A stretch of 64,000 nt of DNA from RHKX01 sp046330415 (lineage in GTDB: Bacteria; Actinomycetota; Thermoleophilia; Solirubrobacterales; 70-9). Positions 1 to 10,596 of this stretch are shown one piece after another. Within the stretch, counting starts at the first letter, position 1. The number at the start of each line of letters is the position of its first letter. The position numbers were made by a program, and so were the translations under genes. The notes under the pieces are model-generated. The model saw only the letters and a list, made by a program, of their open reading frames with translations, ran no database searches and was not told where the DNA came from. The stretch covers positions 62,001-126,000 of the forward strand of contig JAXLSW010000013.1 in assembly GCA_046330415.1 (NCBI GenBank). The letters are read 5' to 3'.

Positions 1-1340
1 CCGTTCGCGATCGGCTTCTCCGAGACGCTGCTCGGCGGCCCCGACGGCGGCCGCTGGGCGCTCCGCACCCGTGCCGCCGGCGCCGATGCGGTTCGGATCA
101 GCTTCTACTGGAGCGTCGTCGCGACCGAGCGGCCGGCGCAACCCCGCAACCCCACCGACCCCGCCTACGACTTCGGGCCGATCGACCGTGCGGTGACCAG
201 CGCTCACCGCGAGGGTCTCGACATCCTGATGACGGTGGTCGGAGCGCCGCCCTGGGCCGAGGGACCGGTTCGCCCGCCGGTCAGCCGCCAGGCCCCGGCC
301 GGCACCTGGCGCCCCGACCCTGAGGCGTTCGGCGACTTCGCCCACGCCGTCGCGGTCCGTTACGCGGGCACCTTCCCCGATCCCGCCCGGCCCGGCTTCG
401 TGCTCGGTGAGGTCGACCTCTACTCGGCCTGGAACGAGCCCAACACGACCGCCTTCCTGACCCCGCAGTACCGCGACGGCGAGAACGTCAGCGCGGCGAT
501 CTACACCCGCCTTCTGAACGCCTTCGGCGCCGAGGTCAGGGCCGTCAATCCCGATGCGCGGATCGCCACCGGGGGGACGGCGCCGTCCGGCGATCCGGTC
601 GGCGAGCGCCGCACGCCGCCGCTCGAGTTCTGGCGCGCGGTCCTCTGCCTGACCCCGGAACTGGAGCGGGCCGAGTCCTGCCCGGCCGACGAGCCCGCCC
701 GCTTCGACCTGCTCGCCCACCATCCGATCAGCAGCCTCGCCCCGCCCAACGTCCACGCCGAGCGGCCCGGCGACGTCACCGCCGCCGACTTCGGACGCCT
801 CGGTGAGTTGCTCGGGGCGGCCGAGCGCGAGGGCACGATCGAGCCCGCCGCCGGCCACGCCCTGCTCGCCCCCGAGATCTGGTGGGAGACGAGCCCGCCC
901 CAGCCCAGCGCCGTCTCGCTGCGGCGCCAGGCCCGCTACATGCAACTCGCCCTGTTCCTGCTCTGGCGACAGGGAGCCGAGGGCGCCTGGTTCCTGCAGG
1001 TCCGCGACTCGCCGCGCGAGCGCGGGAGCCACGGCTGGGCAGCTACCAGACCGGGATCTACACCTACGGCGGCCGCCAGAAGCCCGCCCTGCGCGCGATC
1101 CGCTTTCCGTTCGTCAGCACCCGGACCACCGCCGGCGCGGTTCGCCTTTGGGGCCGGCCGCCGACCTCCGGGCGGCTGCGGGTGCAGATGCGCCGCCGCG
1201 GCGAAGGCTGGCGGTCGCTGACCGCCTTCCGGGTCCACGACGGCCGGATCTTCGACCGCGAGGTTCGGCTACGCGGTCCGGCGCTGCTGCGCGCCCGGGT
1301 CGGCGGGCAGCGCAGCCTGCTGTGGCGCCAGCGGCGCTGA
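1..1340 (+). pseudogene. PslG-like clan GH-A glycoside hydrolase, 5'-truncated and frameshifted
   Basis: Reading starts inside the gene at base 1 (PFAIGFSETLLGG), so signal peptide and start lie outside the window. The frame holds to about 1040 and contains the acid/base motif SAWNEPN and the second Glu in APEIWWETSPP. At 1040-1052 the frame shifts from 1 to 3: one G appears to be missing from a G run (Trp-Gly-Ser-Tyr expected from the paralogues), after which SYQTGIYTYGG and the C-terminal beta domain continue to the stop at 1340. It is a close paralogue of the next two genes. Likely role by family: cleavage of a surface polysaccharide outside the cell. The break may be a sequencing error. 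Confidence 0.75.
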
Positions 1341-1457
1341 GCCGCCGGCGCCGCGCAACTTCCCGGCGTCGCGCTTGTTACCTTCCCCGAGCCCAACGAG
1401 CGCGGCCGCACCGGGATCTGCGTGTCGCCCAATCACCTCGAGGCAAGGAGCTTCCTC

Positions 1458-2915
1458 TTGACCACGCCCGAAACGCACCCGAACGCCTGCCTGAAGGCCG
1501 CCCTCTGCGCTGGCCTGCTGGCCCTACTCGCCGTCGCCTTCGCGCCTCGCGCTGAGGCCGCCCGGCCGCTCGACATCGGCTTCTCCGACGCCCGCTTCGA
1601 GCAGGCCGGCAACGAGAGCCAGCAGGCGTTCGAGCGGGCCACCGACCTGCACGCCGACATCATCAGGGTCAACATGTACTGGGCCGTCGTCGGCTTCAAC
1701 CAGCCGACCAACCCAACCGACCCCGACGATCCCAACTACGACTGGTCGCTGTACGACAACGCGATCCGGGGCGCCGCCGCCGACGGCTTCGACATCGACC
1801 TGACCGTCACCAACGCGCCGGCCTGGGCCGAGGGCCCGAACCGGCCCTCCGACCTCGACCGCTACCCGGCCGGGTCCTGGAAGCCGAACGCGCAGGCCTT
1901 CGCCGATTTCGCCCGCGCCGTTGCGACCCGATACTCGGGCAGCTTCACCCCGGCCGGCGAGCTCGAGCCGCTGCCGGCGGTCAAGTACTTCGAGGCCTGG
2001 AACGAGCCCAACCTGAGCACCTACATCACCCCGCAGTGGGATGGCAACAAGAACATGGCCACCGACATCTACGGGAAGATGCTGAACGGCTTCTACGACT
2101 CGGTCAAGGCGGTCAGCCCCGACGCGCAGGTGGTCGTCGGCGGCACCGCCCCCTACGGCGATCCCCCCGGCGGCCCGAACCGGACCCAGCCGATCCGCTT
2201 CTACCAGGAGTTGCTCTGCCTGAACACGAAGAACAAGAAGTCCTCGTGCCCGAACGGCGAGGCGCCGAAGTTCGACGTGATCGCCCACCACCCGATCAAC
2301 CGCACCGACCCGCCGAAGGCGAAGGCCGCCAACAAGGGCGACGTCGAGGTCGCCGACTTCGGCTCGCTGGTCGATGTGCTGCGCGCCGCCGAGCGCCAGG
2401 GCACGCCGGCGACCGGCGGCAAGCACGACGTCTGGGCGAACGAGATCTGGTGGCAGACCAACCCGCCGGACAAGGCCGAGGGCGTCTCCTACAAGACACA
2501 GGCCCGCTGGTACCAGCAGACCTTCCAGATGCTCTGGAAGGCCGGCGCCGATAACGTGACGCTGCTGCAGCTACAGGACTCCAAGTACACGCCGGGCGAG
2601 TTCACGCTTGCCAGTTACCAGTCGGGCGTGTTCACCTACGCCGGCAAGCGCAAGCCGAGCGCCGACGCGGTCGCCTTCCCGTTCGTCGTCACCGGCAAGG
2701 GCAAGAAGGCGAAGGCCTGGGGCGAGGCCCCGGCGGCGGGCAGGCTGACCGTCAAGGCGAAGGCGAAGGGTGGCGGCTACCGCAAGGTCGGTTCATTCGA
2801 CGTCAAGTCCGGCGCCGTCTTCAACAAGTCGATCAGGCTGCCGAAGGCGAAGGGCAAGGTCAAGCTGCGGGCGTCCGTCGGCGGCGAGCAGAGCCTCGTC
2901 TGGACCTACAAGTAG
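1458..2915 (+). CDS. secreted PslG-like glycoside hydrolase (clan GH-A)
   Basis: 485 residues from a TTG at 1458 preceded by AAGGAG at 1445-1450; GTG 1422 is in frame but has no such site. A signal peptide (hydrophobic run then PRAEAA) is followed by a TIM-barrel-like region. Glu183 in EAWNEPNL is the likely acid/base and Glu329 in ANEIWWQTNPP the likely nucleophile. The last ~90 residues form a Lys-rich beta domain. Family knowledge: cellulase-like/GH39-like hydrolases such as PslG sit in exopolysaccharide loci and trim the polymer. It lies 3 bp before the next paralogue, so the two are co-transcribed. Substrate cannot be told from sequence. Confidence 0.8.
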   Translation: MTTPETHPNACLKAALCAGLLALLAVAFAPRAEAARPLDIGFSDARFEQAGNESQQAFERATDLHADIIRVNMYWAVVGFNQPTNPTDPDDPNYDWSLYDNAIRGAAADGFDIDLTVTNAPAWAEGPNRPSDLDRYPAGSWKPNAQAFADFARAVATRYSGSFTPAGELEPLPAVKYFEAWNEPNLSTYITPQWDGNKNMATDIYGKMLNGFYDSVKAVSPDAQVVVGGTAPYGDPPGGPNRTQPIRFYQELLCLNTKNKKSSCPNGEAPKFDVIAHHPINRTDPPKAKAANKGDVEVADFGSLVDVLRAAERQGTPATGGKHDVWANEIWWQTNPPDKAEGVSYKTQARWYQQTFQMLWKAGADNVTLLQLQDSKYTPGEFTLASYQSGVFTYAGKRKPSADAVAFPFVVTGKGKKAKAWGEAPAAGRLTVKAKAKGGGYRKVGSFDVKSGAVFNKSIRLPKAKGKVKLRASVGGEQSLVWTYK

Positions 2916-2918
2916 GCC

Positions 2919-4376
2919 GTGCCGAAGCCCGCCAAGGCAGCGCGACGGCTCGCCGTCGCGATCGCCGCCGCTGTGACGCTGGCGGCGCCGGCCGGGGCGA
3001 CGGCGGCGCGCCCGCTCGAGATCGGCTTCTCCGACTCGCTGTACGGGTCGCATGAGCGCGACCTGTGGCTCGATCGCACCGCGGCGGTCGGCGCCGACAT
3101 CATCAGGGTCAACATGTACTGGGCGGTCGTCGGCTTCAACAAGCCGTCCGACCCGCGCGACCCCGCCGACCCCGCCTACGACTGGTCGGAGTACGACCGC
3201 CAGATCGTCAGCGCCGCCGAGCACGGCTTCGCGATCGAGCTGACCGTCACCAACGCGCCGCACTGGGCCGAGGGGCCGGGGCGGCCGCCGTCGTTCGAGC
3301 GGGCGCCGCCGGGTAGCTGGCGGCCCGACGCGCGCGCCTACGGCGACTTCATCCACGCCGTCGCCGAGCGTTACTCGGGCTCCTACGTCGTCGCCGGAGG
3401 TCCCTACTCCGAACCGGTGACGCTGCCGCGGATCAACTACCTCGAGGCCTGGAACGAGCCCAACCTCGGCACCTACATCAATCCTCAGTACCGCGGCCGC
3501 AAGAACGTCTCCGCGTCGATCTACGTGCGGATGCTCAACGCCGCCTACGACGAGGTCAAGGCGGTCGATCCGAGGATGCAGGTGGTGACCGGTGGCACCG
3601 CCCCCTACGGCGATCCGCCGTCCTCGCGGGCGACCAAGACCGGGCCGCTCGCCTTCTACCGCGAGCTGCTCTGCCTGAGCCGCAGGCTGAAGCGAACCCG
3701 CTGCGCGGCCGGGCAGCGGGCGAAGTTCGACGTGCTCGCCCATCACCCGATCAACCGCGCCGACCCGCCGACCGCGCACGCCGAGCGCGCCGACGACATC
3801 GAGATCGCCGACTTCGGCAAGTTGCGGGAGGCGCTGCGCGCGGCCGAGCGGCTCGGCACGACCGGCACGCCGGGGCGCCACGCCCTGTGGGCGAACGAGA
3901 TCTGGTGGCAGACCAACCCGCCCGACACCAGCGAGGGGGTGTCCTACGCGACCCACGCGCGCTGGACCCAGCAGGCGCTCTATCTGCTCTGGCGCCAGGG
4001 CGCCGCCAACGTCACCTTCCTGCAGATCCGCGACACCAAGCACAAGCCGCACGAGTACACGCTCGACACCTACCAGACCGGCATCTACACCTACGGTGGC
4101 AAGCGCAAGCCGACCGCCACCGCCGTCGCCTTCCCGTTCGTCACCGACCGCAGGGGCGGGCGCCGGCTGCTCGCCTGGGGCCGGCCGCCGAAGTCGGGCC
4201 GGCTGACGATCGAGATCAAGCGCGGCGGCGGCGGATTCCGCCGGCTGACCACCGCCCGAGTGCAGGCGGGCCGGGTCTTCACCAAGATGCTGCATGTGAG
4301 AGGCGACGCGAAGCTGCGCGCGAGGGTCGGCGGACGCCGCAGCCTGATCTGGGATCAGCGGGGTGGCCGCCGGTGA
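2919..4376 (+). CDS. secreted PslG-like glycoside hydrolase (clan GH-A)
   Basis: 485 residues from GTG 2919, three bases after the previous stop. A short basic N-terminus leads a signal peptide ending about GATAA, then IGFSDSLYG as in its neighbours. Glu180 in EAWNEPNLG and Glu327 in ANEIWWQTNPP are the expected catalytic pair. The C-terminal domain is Arg-rich rather than Lys-rich. The stop overlaps the GTG of the methyltransferase (GTGA at 4373-4376), so the hydrolases and the methyltransferase form one operon. It probably arose by tandem duplication; its product likely acts on an extracellular glycan. Confidence 0.8.
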   Translation: MPKPAKAARRLAVAIAAAVTLAAPAGATAARPLEIGFSDSLYGSHERDLWLDRTAAVGADIIRVNMYWAVVGFNKPSDPRDPADPAYDWSEYDRQIVSAAEHGFAIELTVTNAPHWAEGPGRPPSFERAPPGSWRPDARAYGDFIHAVAERYSGSYVVAGGPYSEPVTLPRINYLEAWNEPNLGTYINPQYRGRKNVSASIYVRMLNAAYDEVKAVDPRMQVVTGGTAPYGDPPSSRATKTGPLAFYRELLCLSRRLKRTRCAAGQRAKFDVLAHHPINRADPPTAHAERADDIEIADFGKLREALRAAERLGTTGTPGRHALWANEIWWQTNPPDTSEGVSYATHARWTQQALYLLWRQGAANVTFLQIRDTKHKPHEYTLDTYQTGIYTYGGKRKPTATAVAFPFVTDRRGGRRLLAWGRPPKSGRLTIEIKRGGGGFRRLTTARVQAGRVFTKMLHVRGDAKLRARVGGRRSLIWDQRGGRR

Positions 4377-5179
4377 GCGAGCTGACCGCGCCGGAGGCCA
4401 ATCGGCTGCTCTATGCCGATCACGCGGCGATCTACGACCAGACCGAGCACTGCATCGCCAAGCCGCAGGTCCGCGACCTGCTCGACGGGATCCTCACGCG
4501 GGCGCTGGCCGCCTGCGGCTCCGAGCAGCCGCTGGTGCTCGACGCCTGCGGCGGCACCGGCAACGTCTCCGAGTTGCTCGCCCGCCGCGGCATCACGACG
4601 ACCGTCGCCGACGTCTCGCCGGAGATGCTGGCGCAGTGGCGGGCGAAGGCCGAGCGACTCGGGATCGTGACCGAGACCCTGGAGGGCGAGATCGAGCCGC
4701 TAATCGCCGACGACCCGCGCCACTGGGATCTGATCGTCTTCTCCTCCGCCCTGCACCACCTCGACGACTACGTCGCCGTCGCCCGGCTCGCCGGCTCGCG
4801 ACTCGCCCCCGGCGGCGTCCTCGTCTCCGCCTTCGACCCGGTCCCGGCCGGCGACCGCTGGACGCTGCTGCTGCGCCGCTTCGACTACTTGCTCTCGCTC
4901 GCCGCCCATCCCCGCCACCTGCTCGCCGCGATAGGCCGCCGCCGCGACCGCCATCACGACGCCGACCACGTCAACTACGGCGAGCGGGCCGAATTGCACG
5001 CGATGGCCGGCGTCAGCGACGAGGCGATCGTCGCGGCGCTGCGCGCCGACGGGCTCGAGATCGTTGAACATCGCCGCTACGCGATCCCCCGCTACCGGGT
5101 CACCCGCTGGCTCTACGACCTCGCCCGCCGGCCGACTACCTTCCACCTGATCGTCAGGCGCCCGTCGGAGGAGCGATGA
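4373..5179 (+). CDS. class I SAM-dependent methyltransferase
   Basis: 268 residues from GTG 4373, overlapping the previous stop. The SAM-binding motif I is VLDACGGTGNVS, followed by an acidic VADVSPEML strand-end and the motif IV-like DLIVFSSALHHL. This is the Methyltransf_11/25 type of Rossmann fold. In this context it may methylate a sugar, lipid carrier or glycan end, but the acceptor is unknown. Its stop overlaps the ATG of the next gene (ATGA at 5176-5179). Confidence 0.85.
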   Translation: MSELTAPEANRLLYADHAAIYDQTEHCIAKPQVRDLLDGILTRALAACGSEQPLVLDACGGTGNVSELLARRGITTTVADVSPEMLAQWRAKAERLGIVTETLEGEIEPLIADDPRHWDLIVFSSALHHLDDYVAVARLAGSRLAPGGVLVSAFDPVPAGDRWTLLLRRFDYLLSLAAHPRHLLAAIGRRRDRHHDADHVNYGERAELHAMAGVSDEAIVAALRADGLEIVEHRRYAIPRYRVTRWLYDLARRPTTFHLIVRRPSEER

Positions 5180-7384
5180 GGCAGATCGCCCGCCGCCTTC
5201 GCGACGGCCGGCTCGAGCTCGTCGACGTCCCCGACCCGGTGCCGGCGCCGGGGATGGTCAGCGTTCGCGTCGCCGCCTCGCTGGTCAGCTCGGGAACCGA
5301 GCGGGCGACCCTCGACGTCGCCCGCAAGGGCCTCGTCGCGAAGGCGCGAGCCCGTCCCGATCAGGCACGTCAGGTGATCGACCGGGCCCGCAGGGAGGGC
5401 GTGCGCTCGACCCTCGAGCTCGTCCGCCAACGCCTCGACGAGCTCGGCCCGCTCGGCTACAGCGCCGCGGGAGTTGCGGTCGAGGTCGGTGCCGGGGTCA
5501 GCGGCATCAGCCCCGGCGACCGGGTTGCGATCGCGGGTGCCGGCGCCGCCAACCACGCCGAGATCGACGTCGTGCCGGGCCTGCTCTGCGCGCCGATCCC
5601 CGACGGCGTCTCCTTCGACGACGCCTGCTTCGCGACGCTCGGCGCGATCGCGATGCACGGCTTCCGTCGCGCCGATCTGCAGGTCGGGTCGCGGGTCGCG
5701 GTGGTCGGGCTCGGCCTCGTCGGCCAACTCGCCGCGCAGGTCGCGCTCGCCGCCGGCTGCCGAGTGCTCGGCGTCGATCTCTCCAAGCGGCTGCTCGACC
5801 TCGCCGCCGCCGCCGGCGCCGAGGTCGCGCTGCGCGATGACATCGACGGCGATGCGGCCTGGGCGGGCTGGGCCGACGCGGTCCTGATCTGCGCCTCGGC
5901 GCCCGGCTCCGATGATCCGGTCCGGCTCGCGGCGACGCTCGCCGCCGACCGGGCGCCGGTGGTGATCGTCGGCGACGTCGGCCTCGACCTTCCCCGCGGC
6001 CCCTACTACGACCGCGAACTCGACCTGCGGCTGTCGCGCTCCTATGGCCCCGGCCGCTACGACCCCGCCTACGAGCTGCACGGCCACGACTACCCGAAGG
6101 GCTATGTGCGCTGGACCGAGGGCCGCAACATCGAGTCGTTCCTCGAGCTCGTCGCCGCCGGCAGGATCGACCCGCGCCCGCTCGTCACCCACCGGTTCCC
6201 GTTCGACCGCGCCGAGCAGGCGTTCGAGCTGCTCACCTCCGACGACCCGGAGGGCGGCCGCCCGATCGGGATCGTCCTCGAGTACGAGGGGTCATCGCCC
6301 GCCCCCGCCGCTTCGCCGAACGTCCCGGAAGGGGCCGCGGGTGACCCGCTGCGGGACGTTCGGCGTGATCGCGGCGCCTGGCGCGCTCCCGGGACGGCCG
6401 CGCCGCGCTTCGGCCTGATCGGCGCCGGCAAGTTCGCCTCGGCGACGATCGTCCCAGGCCTGATCGCCGCCGGGCTGAAGCCGGGCGCGGTCGCCTCCGC
6501 CGGCGGCCTCTCCGCCGAGGACCTGCGCCGCCGCTTCTCGTTCGCCGCCGCCCACTCCGACCCCGGTGAGCTGATCGACGGCGGCGGGCTCGATCTGATC
6601 GCGATCGCCACCCGCCACGACTCCATTCCGAGCTCGCCGCCCGCGCCCTGCGCGCCGGGATCGCCGTCTACGTCGAGAAGCCGCTGGCGCTCGACGCCGC
6701 CGGCCTCGCCGCCGTCCGCGACGCGCAGGCGTCCGGCGGTGCGCCGCTGATCGTCGGCTTCAACCGCCGCCACTCGCCGCTGGCGGCGCGCTGCGCGCGC
6801 CGTCCGGCCCGCGGCTGATGGATTTCCGGGTCAACGCCGGACGCCTCGCCGCCGACCACTGGACCAACGACCCCGCCGTCGGCGGCGGCCGCCTCCTCGG
6901 CGAGGGCTGCCACTTCATCGACTTCCTCTGCGACCAGGCCGGCGCCGACCCGCTCCGCGTCAGCGCCCGCGGCTTCCGCTCCGACCCGTCGCTGCCGCTG
7001 CAGGCGACCGACAACTTCTCGCTGCAGCTCGACTTCGCCGACGGCAGCGTCGGCACCGTCGCCTACGCCGCCGACTCCCCGACCGGCCCCGGCAAGGAGC
7101 GCTTCGCGACCAGCTCCCCGGGCGCCTACGCGGTGATCGACGACTTCCGCTCGGGATCGATCTGGCGCGGCGCCAAGCGAACCAGGCTCGGCGGCCGCAC
7201 CGCCGCCAAGGGCTGGAGCGAGCAGTACGAGCTGATCGCCGCCGTCCTCGCCGGCCGCGCCGATCCACCGCCGGTCGAGTCGTTCTACATCTCGACGCTG
7301 GCCACGCTCGCCGCTGCCCGCTCGCTGAGCAGCGGCATGCCCGAGCCCGTGGTCGAACCCGAGCCCGCCGCGCCCGTTTCCTAG
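5176..7384 (+). pseudogene. bi-domain oxidoreductase (zinc-type alcohol dehydrogenase + Gfo/Idh/MocA), two frameshifts
   Basis: The span of ~736 codons fits the bi-domain oxidoreductases found in polysaccharide clusters. Residues ~1-370 are a medium-chain dehydrogenase with NAD motif VAVVGLGLVGQLAAQ. After a linker, FGLIGAGKFASA starts a Gfo/Idh/MocA domain. Two single-base losses break it: near 6622 (a missing C turns RHDSHSELAARAL into RHDSIPSS) and near 6790 (a missing C in the tract coding RLRAPSGPRLMDF). After both, frame 2 runs cleanly to 7384. Both lesions restore family-like sequence when corrected, so they may be sequencing errors. The stop overlaps that of the convergent ligase gene by two bases. 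Confidence 0.75.
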
Positions 7385-9383
7385 GGGGCCAGCGTCAGGT
7401 CGGGGGAGAGGGGGTTGAGCTGGTGGGCTCGGCGGAACGCGATCAGCGCCGAGCCCTCCTGCCGCGCTGCGCCTGGATCCTGCTCAGCAGGTAGAAGATC
7501 TCCCAGTTGTCGGGCTCGCGCTCGGCGGCCGCGCGGGCGTCGGTCGCGGCCCGGGAGAGCTCGCCGGCGCGCTCGTGCACGAACGCCGCCTGCATCTGCG
7601 GCGCCGCCGAGTAGGGCTGCAGGTCCTCGGCGTTCTCGGCGTGGGCGAGCGCTCCCACGAGGTCGCCGGCGCGGAAGTCGTCCTGGCTCTCGGCGAGCTC
7701 GGTCGCGCCGAAGGTCGGGAAGTAGAGCAGCGCCGCGGCGCCGAGCGCGAGCAGGCCGCCGCCGATCCGCAGCGCCGCCTCCGAGCGCCGTCCGATCGGG
7801 GCGCCGGCCTCCTCCTCGCGCGGCGGGTTGAGGATCGCCGCGGCGACGAACAGGAACGCGACCGGGAGCACCGCCAGCTCCCACAGCCAATCGACCCCGG
7901 CGGCGAGGACGAAGACGAGCGCCGCCGCGGTCAGCGCCGCGAGCTCGCCCCGCCGCTCGCCCGCCGATCGCAAAGCCCGCACTGATCCGAGGACGAGGAT
8001 GAGCGCGCAGAAGCCGCCGATCAGGAGCAGGCCGACGATGCCCAGCTCGCCGAGCGTCTCGATGAACAGCGAGTGCGCGTCGCGGATGATCCCGAGGTAG
8101 TCGCGGTGCTCGTTCCACCAGAACTGGTAGGTGCCCGGGCCGATCCCCTTCAGCCAATCGGTCTGCGCGGCTTCGACCGCCGCCGACCAGTACTGCCAGC
8201 GGCCGTTGCCGCCGATGCTGGTCAGCCGGGCGGAGTTGTCGGCGACGCCCTCGGCCCGCTTGAAGTTGTCGAACTGCTCGCCGGTTTGGCCGATGCCGCC
8301 GATGGCGAGAAAGCCGATCACGGCGACCGCGGCGACGGCCGCGGCGATGATCGCCGCCCGCCGCTTCGGTACCGCTGGCAGCCGCGGCAGCCGGCCGTTG
8401 CGCTCGCCGGCTGTCAACGCCCAGATCAGTCCGGCGGCGAGCAGCCCGGCGCCGAGGACGATCGCGATCATCGCCGTGCCCTGGGAGTGGGCGGTGGCGT
8501 CGCCGAGGTTGTCGACCAGCGCGGTGCGTCCGCTCGCCTGCCAGATCACCAGCGAGCTGATCAGGCCGAGGCCGAGCAGCGGCGGCAGCAGCGCCAGCCG
8601 CCGCTCCGAGAGCGCGACGAAGGCGATGATCGCGACGAGCGCCGCCAGCGCTCCGGTCCGTGAGTAGGTGAAGTAGATCGTCAGCGCCATCGCCGGCACG
8701 ACCGCCGCCGCCAGCGCCCGCAGGGCGACCGCCCGGGCCGAGACCGTCGCCCAGATGATCAGCGGCAGCCCGAGCGCGGTGAGGCCGGCGAGCGCGTTCC
8801 AGTACTGGACGGGGTAGCGCAGCCGACTCTGCACGCCGACCAGTTGCCGGGCGAGCTCGTCGGCGGGGAACCATTGCGGGTGCAGCCGTGAGAGCAGCGC
8901 GATCAGCGCGATCACCGCGCAGCCGGCGGCGATCGCCCCGATCGTCGCCCGCATGCGGTCACGGCCGCCGATCAGCAGCGCCAGCAGCAGCACGCCGACG
9001 TAGGTCAGCACCCGGGCGGCCTCGGTGACGCTGCGCCCCGAGCTCGACGACCAGCTCACCCCGAGCGCCGTCCAGCCCGCGAACACGGCGAGGACGCCGA
9101 GCCCGATCCAGCCCCAGCGGGTGATCCGCTGCCTCGGCAACGCATAGGCGAAGAGCCCCATCGCGACGACGAACCAGACGATCATCCCGACCTGGCCGCG
9201 CACCGGCTCCTCGTAGCCGCCGCGTTTCATCCCCAGATATATGACGAGCGCGAACGGGATCAGCCAGCAGGCGACGTCGGCGCTGCCGGGCCGTCGTCCC
9301 CGTGGCGACGGCGTGAGTGTGCTCAGGCGGATCGTCACAGCCTCGGCTGGCGCTGTTGGGACTGTGGTGCTAGGGTTCGGCAT
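7381..9383 (-). CDS. O-antigen ligase/polymerase-like membrane protein with C-terminal TPR
   Basis: About 667 codons with ~12 hydrophobic segments, the Wzy_C/WaaL-type loop (NGRWQYWSAAVEAAQTDWLKG, then GPGTYQFWWNEH and DAHSLFIETLGELG) and C-terminal TPR-like repeats. ATG 9383 gives a ~39-residue cytoplasmic lead like the paralogue at 46423; ATG 9455 is also in frame. Near 7460 the frame shifts, so that without correction the protein ends at IQAQRGRRARR (7443). With it, EGSALIAFRRAHQLNPLSP matches the paralogue's last TPR and ends at 7381. Family role: joins or polymerises lipid-linked glycans at the outer membrane face. It is divergent from a small secreted protein, as is its paralogue. Confidence 0.75.
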
Positions 9384-9453
9384 CGGGGCGTATGGGCGGG
9401 CGATTTCAGCGAACAGTTCTGTTTCGACTGTGAGGCAATCGCAGCCGATTTTC

Positions 9454-10030
9454 ATGGGCTCCGCGAGCGACCCCGCCGCGCTTGACTTGATCAATTTCGA
9501 CAACAGCCTTCGGAGCCGGCTCGGCATTCTCGTCGTTGTCGCCCTGATTGCCCCGGCGCTGCCCGCCCGCCGGTGCCCAGGATCCGGCTGGTGATCAGTA
9601 CGCGCCTGCGACGCCGAACGGCGGCGGCCATTATAACTTTGGATCAAGCGGGACGCCCGCACCGTCCGAGGGGACGGGATCACGGCACGGCAGTAGCAGC
9701 GGCAGCGGCGGCGCGGTCAGTCCCAGCGACGTCACCGAGAGCGGTGGTGCCCCCGCTGGCAACCGCGACCAGCGAATTGTCACTCAGCTCGCCGCGGAGG
9801 GCGTGCAGGCCCGCGCTGACGATGAGGCCGTCGCCAGATCCTCGCAGCCGCGCCTGTCAAGCGACGCCTCTGCCAGCGGCGGCCTCGGCGCGCTGTTCTG
9901 GACCCTGCTCGCTGCGACGTTGCTCTGGGCGATTGTGATCGGCGTCGTCACCTACCGCCACCGTACCGCCGGGGCTGCCGCGCGGCCGCCCCGGCGCGGC
10001 GCGGCTGGCAACGGCCGCCAGCCTATCTGA
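9454..10030 (+). pseudogene. small secreted, C-terminally anchored low-complexity protein, frameshifted
   Basis: Frame 1 from ATG 9454 (or TTG 9487) gives a signal peptide, RLGILVVVALIAPALPA. Near 9562-9568 an extra C moves the reading to frame 2, which continues AGAQDPAGDQYAP, then a Gly/Ser/Pro-rich stretch, and ends in a membrane helix (GALFWTLLAATLLWAIVIG) with a basic tail. I infer one original gene. Its layout (signal, low-complexity middle, C-terminal helix) matches the product of 45792-46319, which is also divergent from an O-antigen ligase. No known family recognised. Confidence 0.5.
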
Positions 10031-10092
10031 GGCGACGCGCGCGCCGATCGTCTCGGCGGGCCCGACCCGCGGCTTCCTGCAATCCTGCCGTC

Positions 10093-10467
10093 GTGAGCGG
10101 CATCGGCTCCCGCATCCCCCAGCCCGCCGACCTGCGGGCGGCGGGCTGGGCCCTAAGCGCCCACTCCCGGCTGCGCAAGCGGCTCGATGACGAGGGTGCC
10201 GAGGCGTCGGTGCCGCCGCCACCGCCGCTGCCGCCCGAAGCCGTCCGCGCGGTCCGGGCGACGCTCCGCGCCCGCCGCGCGAGCTGCCTCGAGGGGGCGG
10301 TCGTGCTCCAGGCCTGGCACGCGGCCCACGGTCGCCCGCTCGACCTCGTCATCGGCGTCACCGCCACTGGCGACGGCTTCCACGCCCACACTTGGCTCGA
10401 AGGGGAGGACCCGCGCCCCGGCGATGAGTTCACCGAGATCCTCCGCCGCCCGGCGGCTCCGGGCTGA
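10093..10467 (+). CDS. lasso-peptide B2-like transglutaminase-fold protease
   Basis: 124 residues from GTG 10093. The C-terminal half is the Transglut_core3 fold of lasso B2 leader peptidases: Cys65 in RASCLEGAVVLQAW, His99 in FHAHTWLEG, and LVIGVTA between them. Family knowledge: B2 enzymes cleave the leader from a lasso precursor delivered by a PqqD-like B1/RRE protein, and such a protein is the next gene. No precursor peptide ORF is visible within 500 bp on either side and no cyclase is adjacent, so this may be a repurposed protease. No convincing ribosome binding site; the N-terminal 50 residues are Pro-rich and unassigned. Confidence 0.7.
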   Translation: MSGIGSRIPQPADLRAAGWALSAHSRLRKRLDDEGAEASVPPPPPLPPEAVRAVRATLRARRASCLEGAVVLQAWHAAHGRPLDLVIGVTATGDGFHAHTWLEGEDPRPGDEFTEILRRPAAPG

Positions 10468-10596
10468 CGGGCCGATCCCGCGAACGCGGGGCGACTTGAC
10501 CACGTGATCGGTGGAAAAGCCGCCCAGCGTCCGCCCCGCCACCGCTGGCCGCCGGTAGCCTGCGCCGCAGCCCGGCCGACCCGCGGGCACCGCACG

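Noticed and set aside
2793..4295. 500-codon antisense frame
   Set aside because: It mirrors the hydrolase gene, has no family motif and the low-complexity composition of a GC-rich shadow frame.
5176..7384. Programmed ribosomal frameshifting as the cause of the frame changes
   Set aside because: No slippery heptamer with a following pseudoknot; two unrelated sites in one gene and similar ones in other families fit simple indels better.
9241..9594. Separate 117-codon gene on the plus strand
   Set aside because: Its first part is antisense to the ligase N-terminus; only the last part (signal peptide) belongs to the frameshifted secreted protein.
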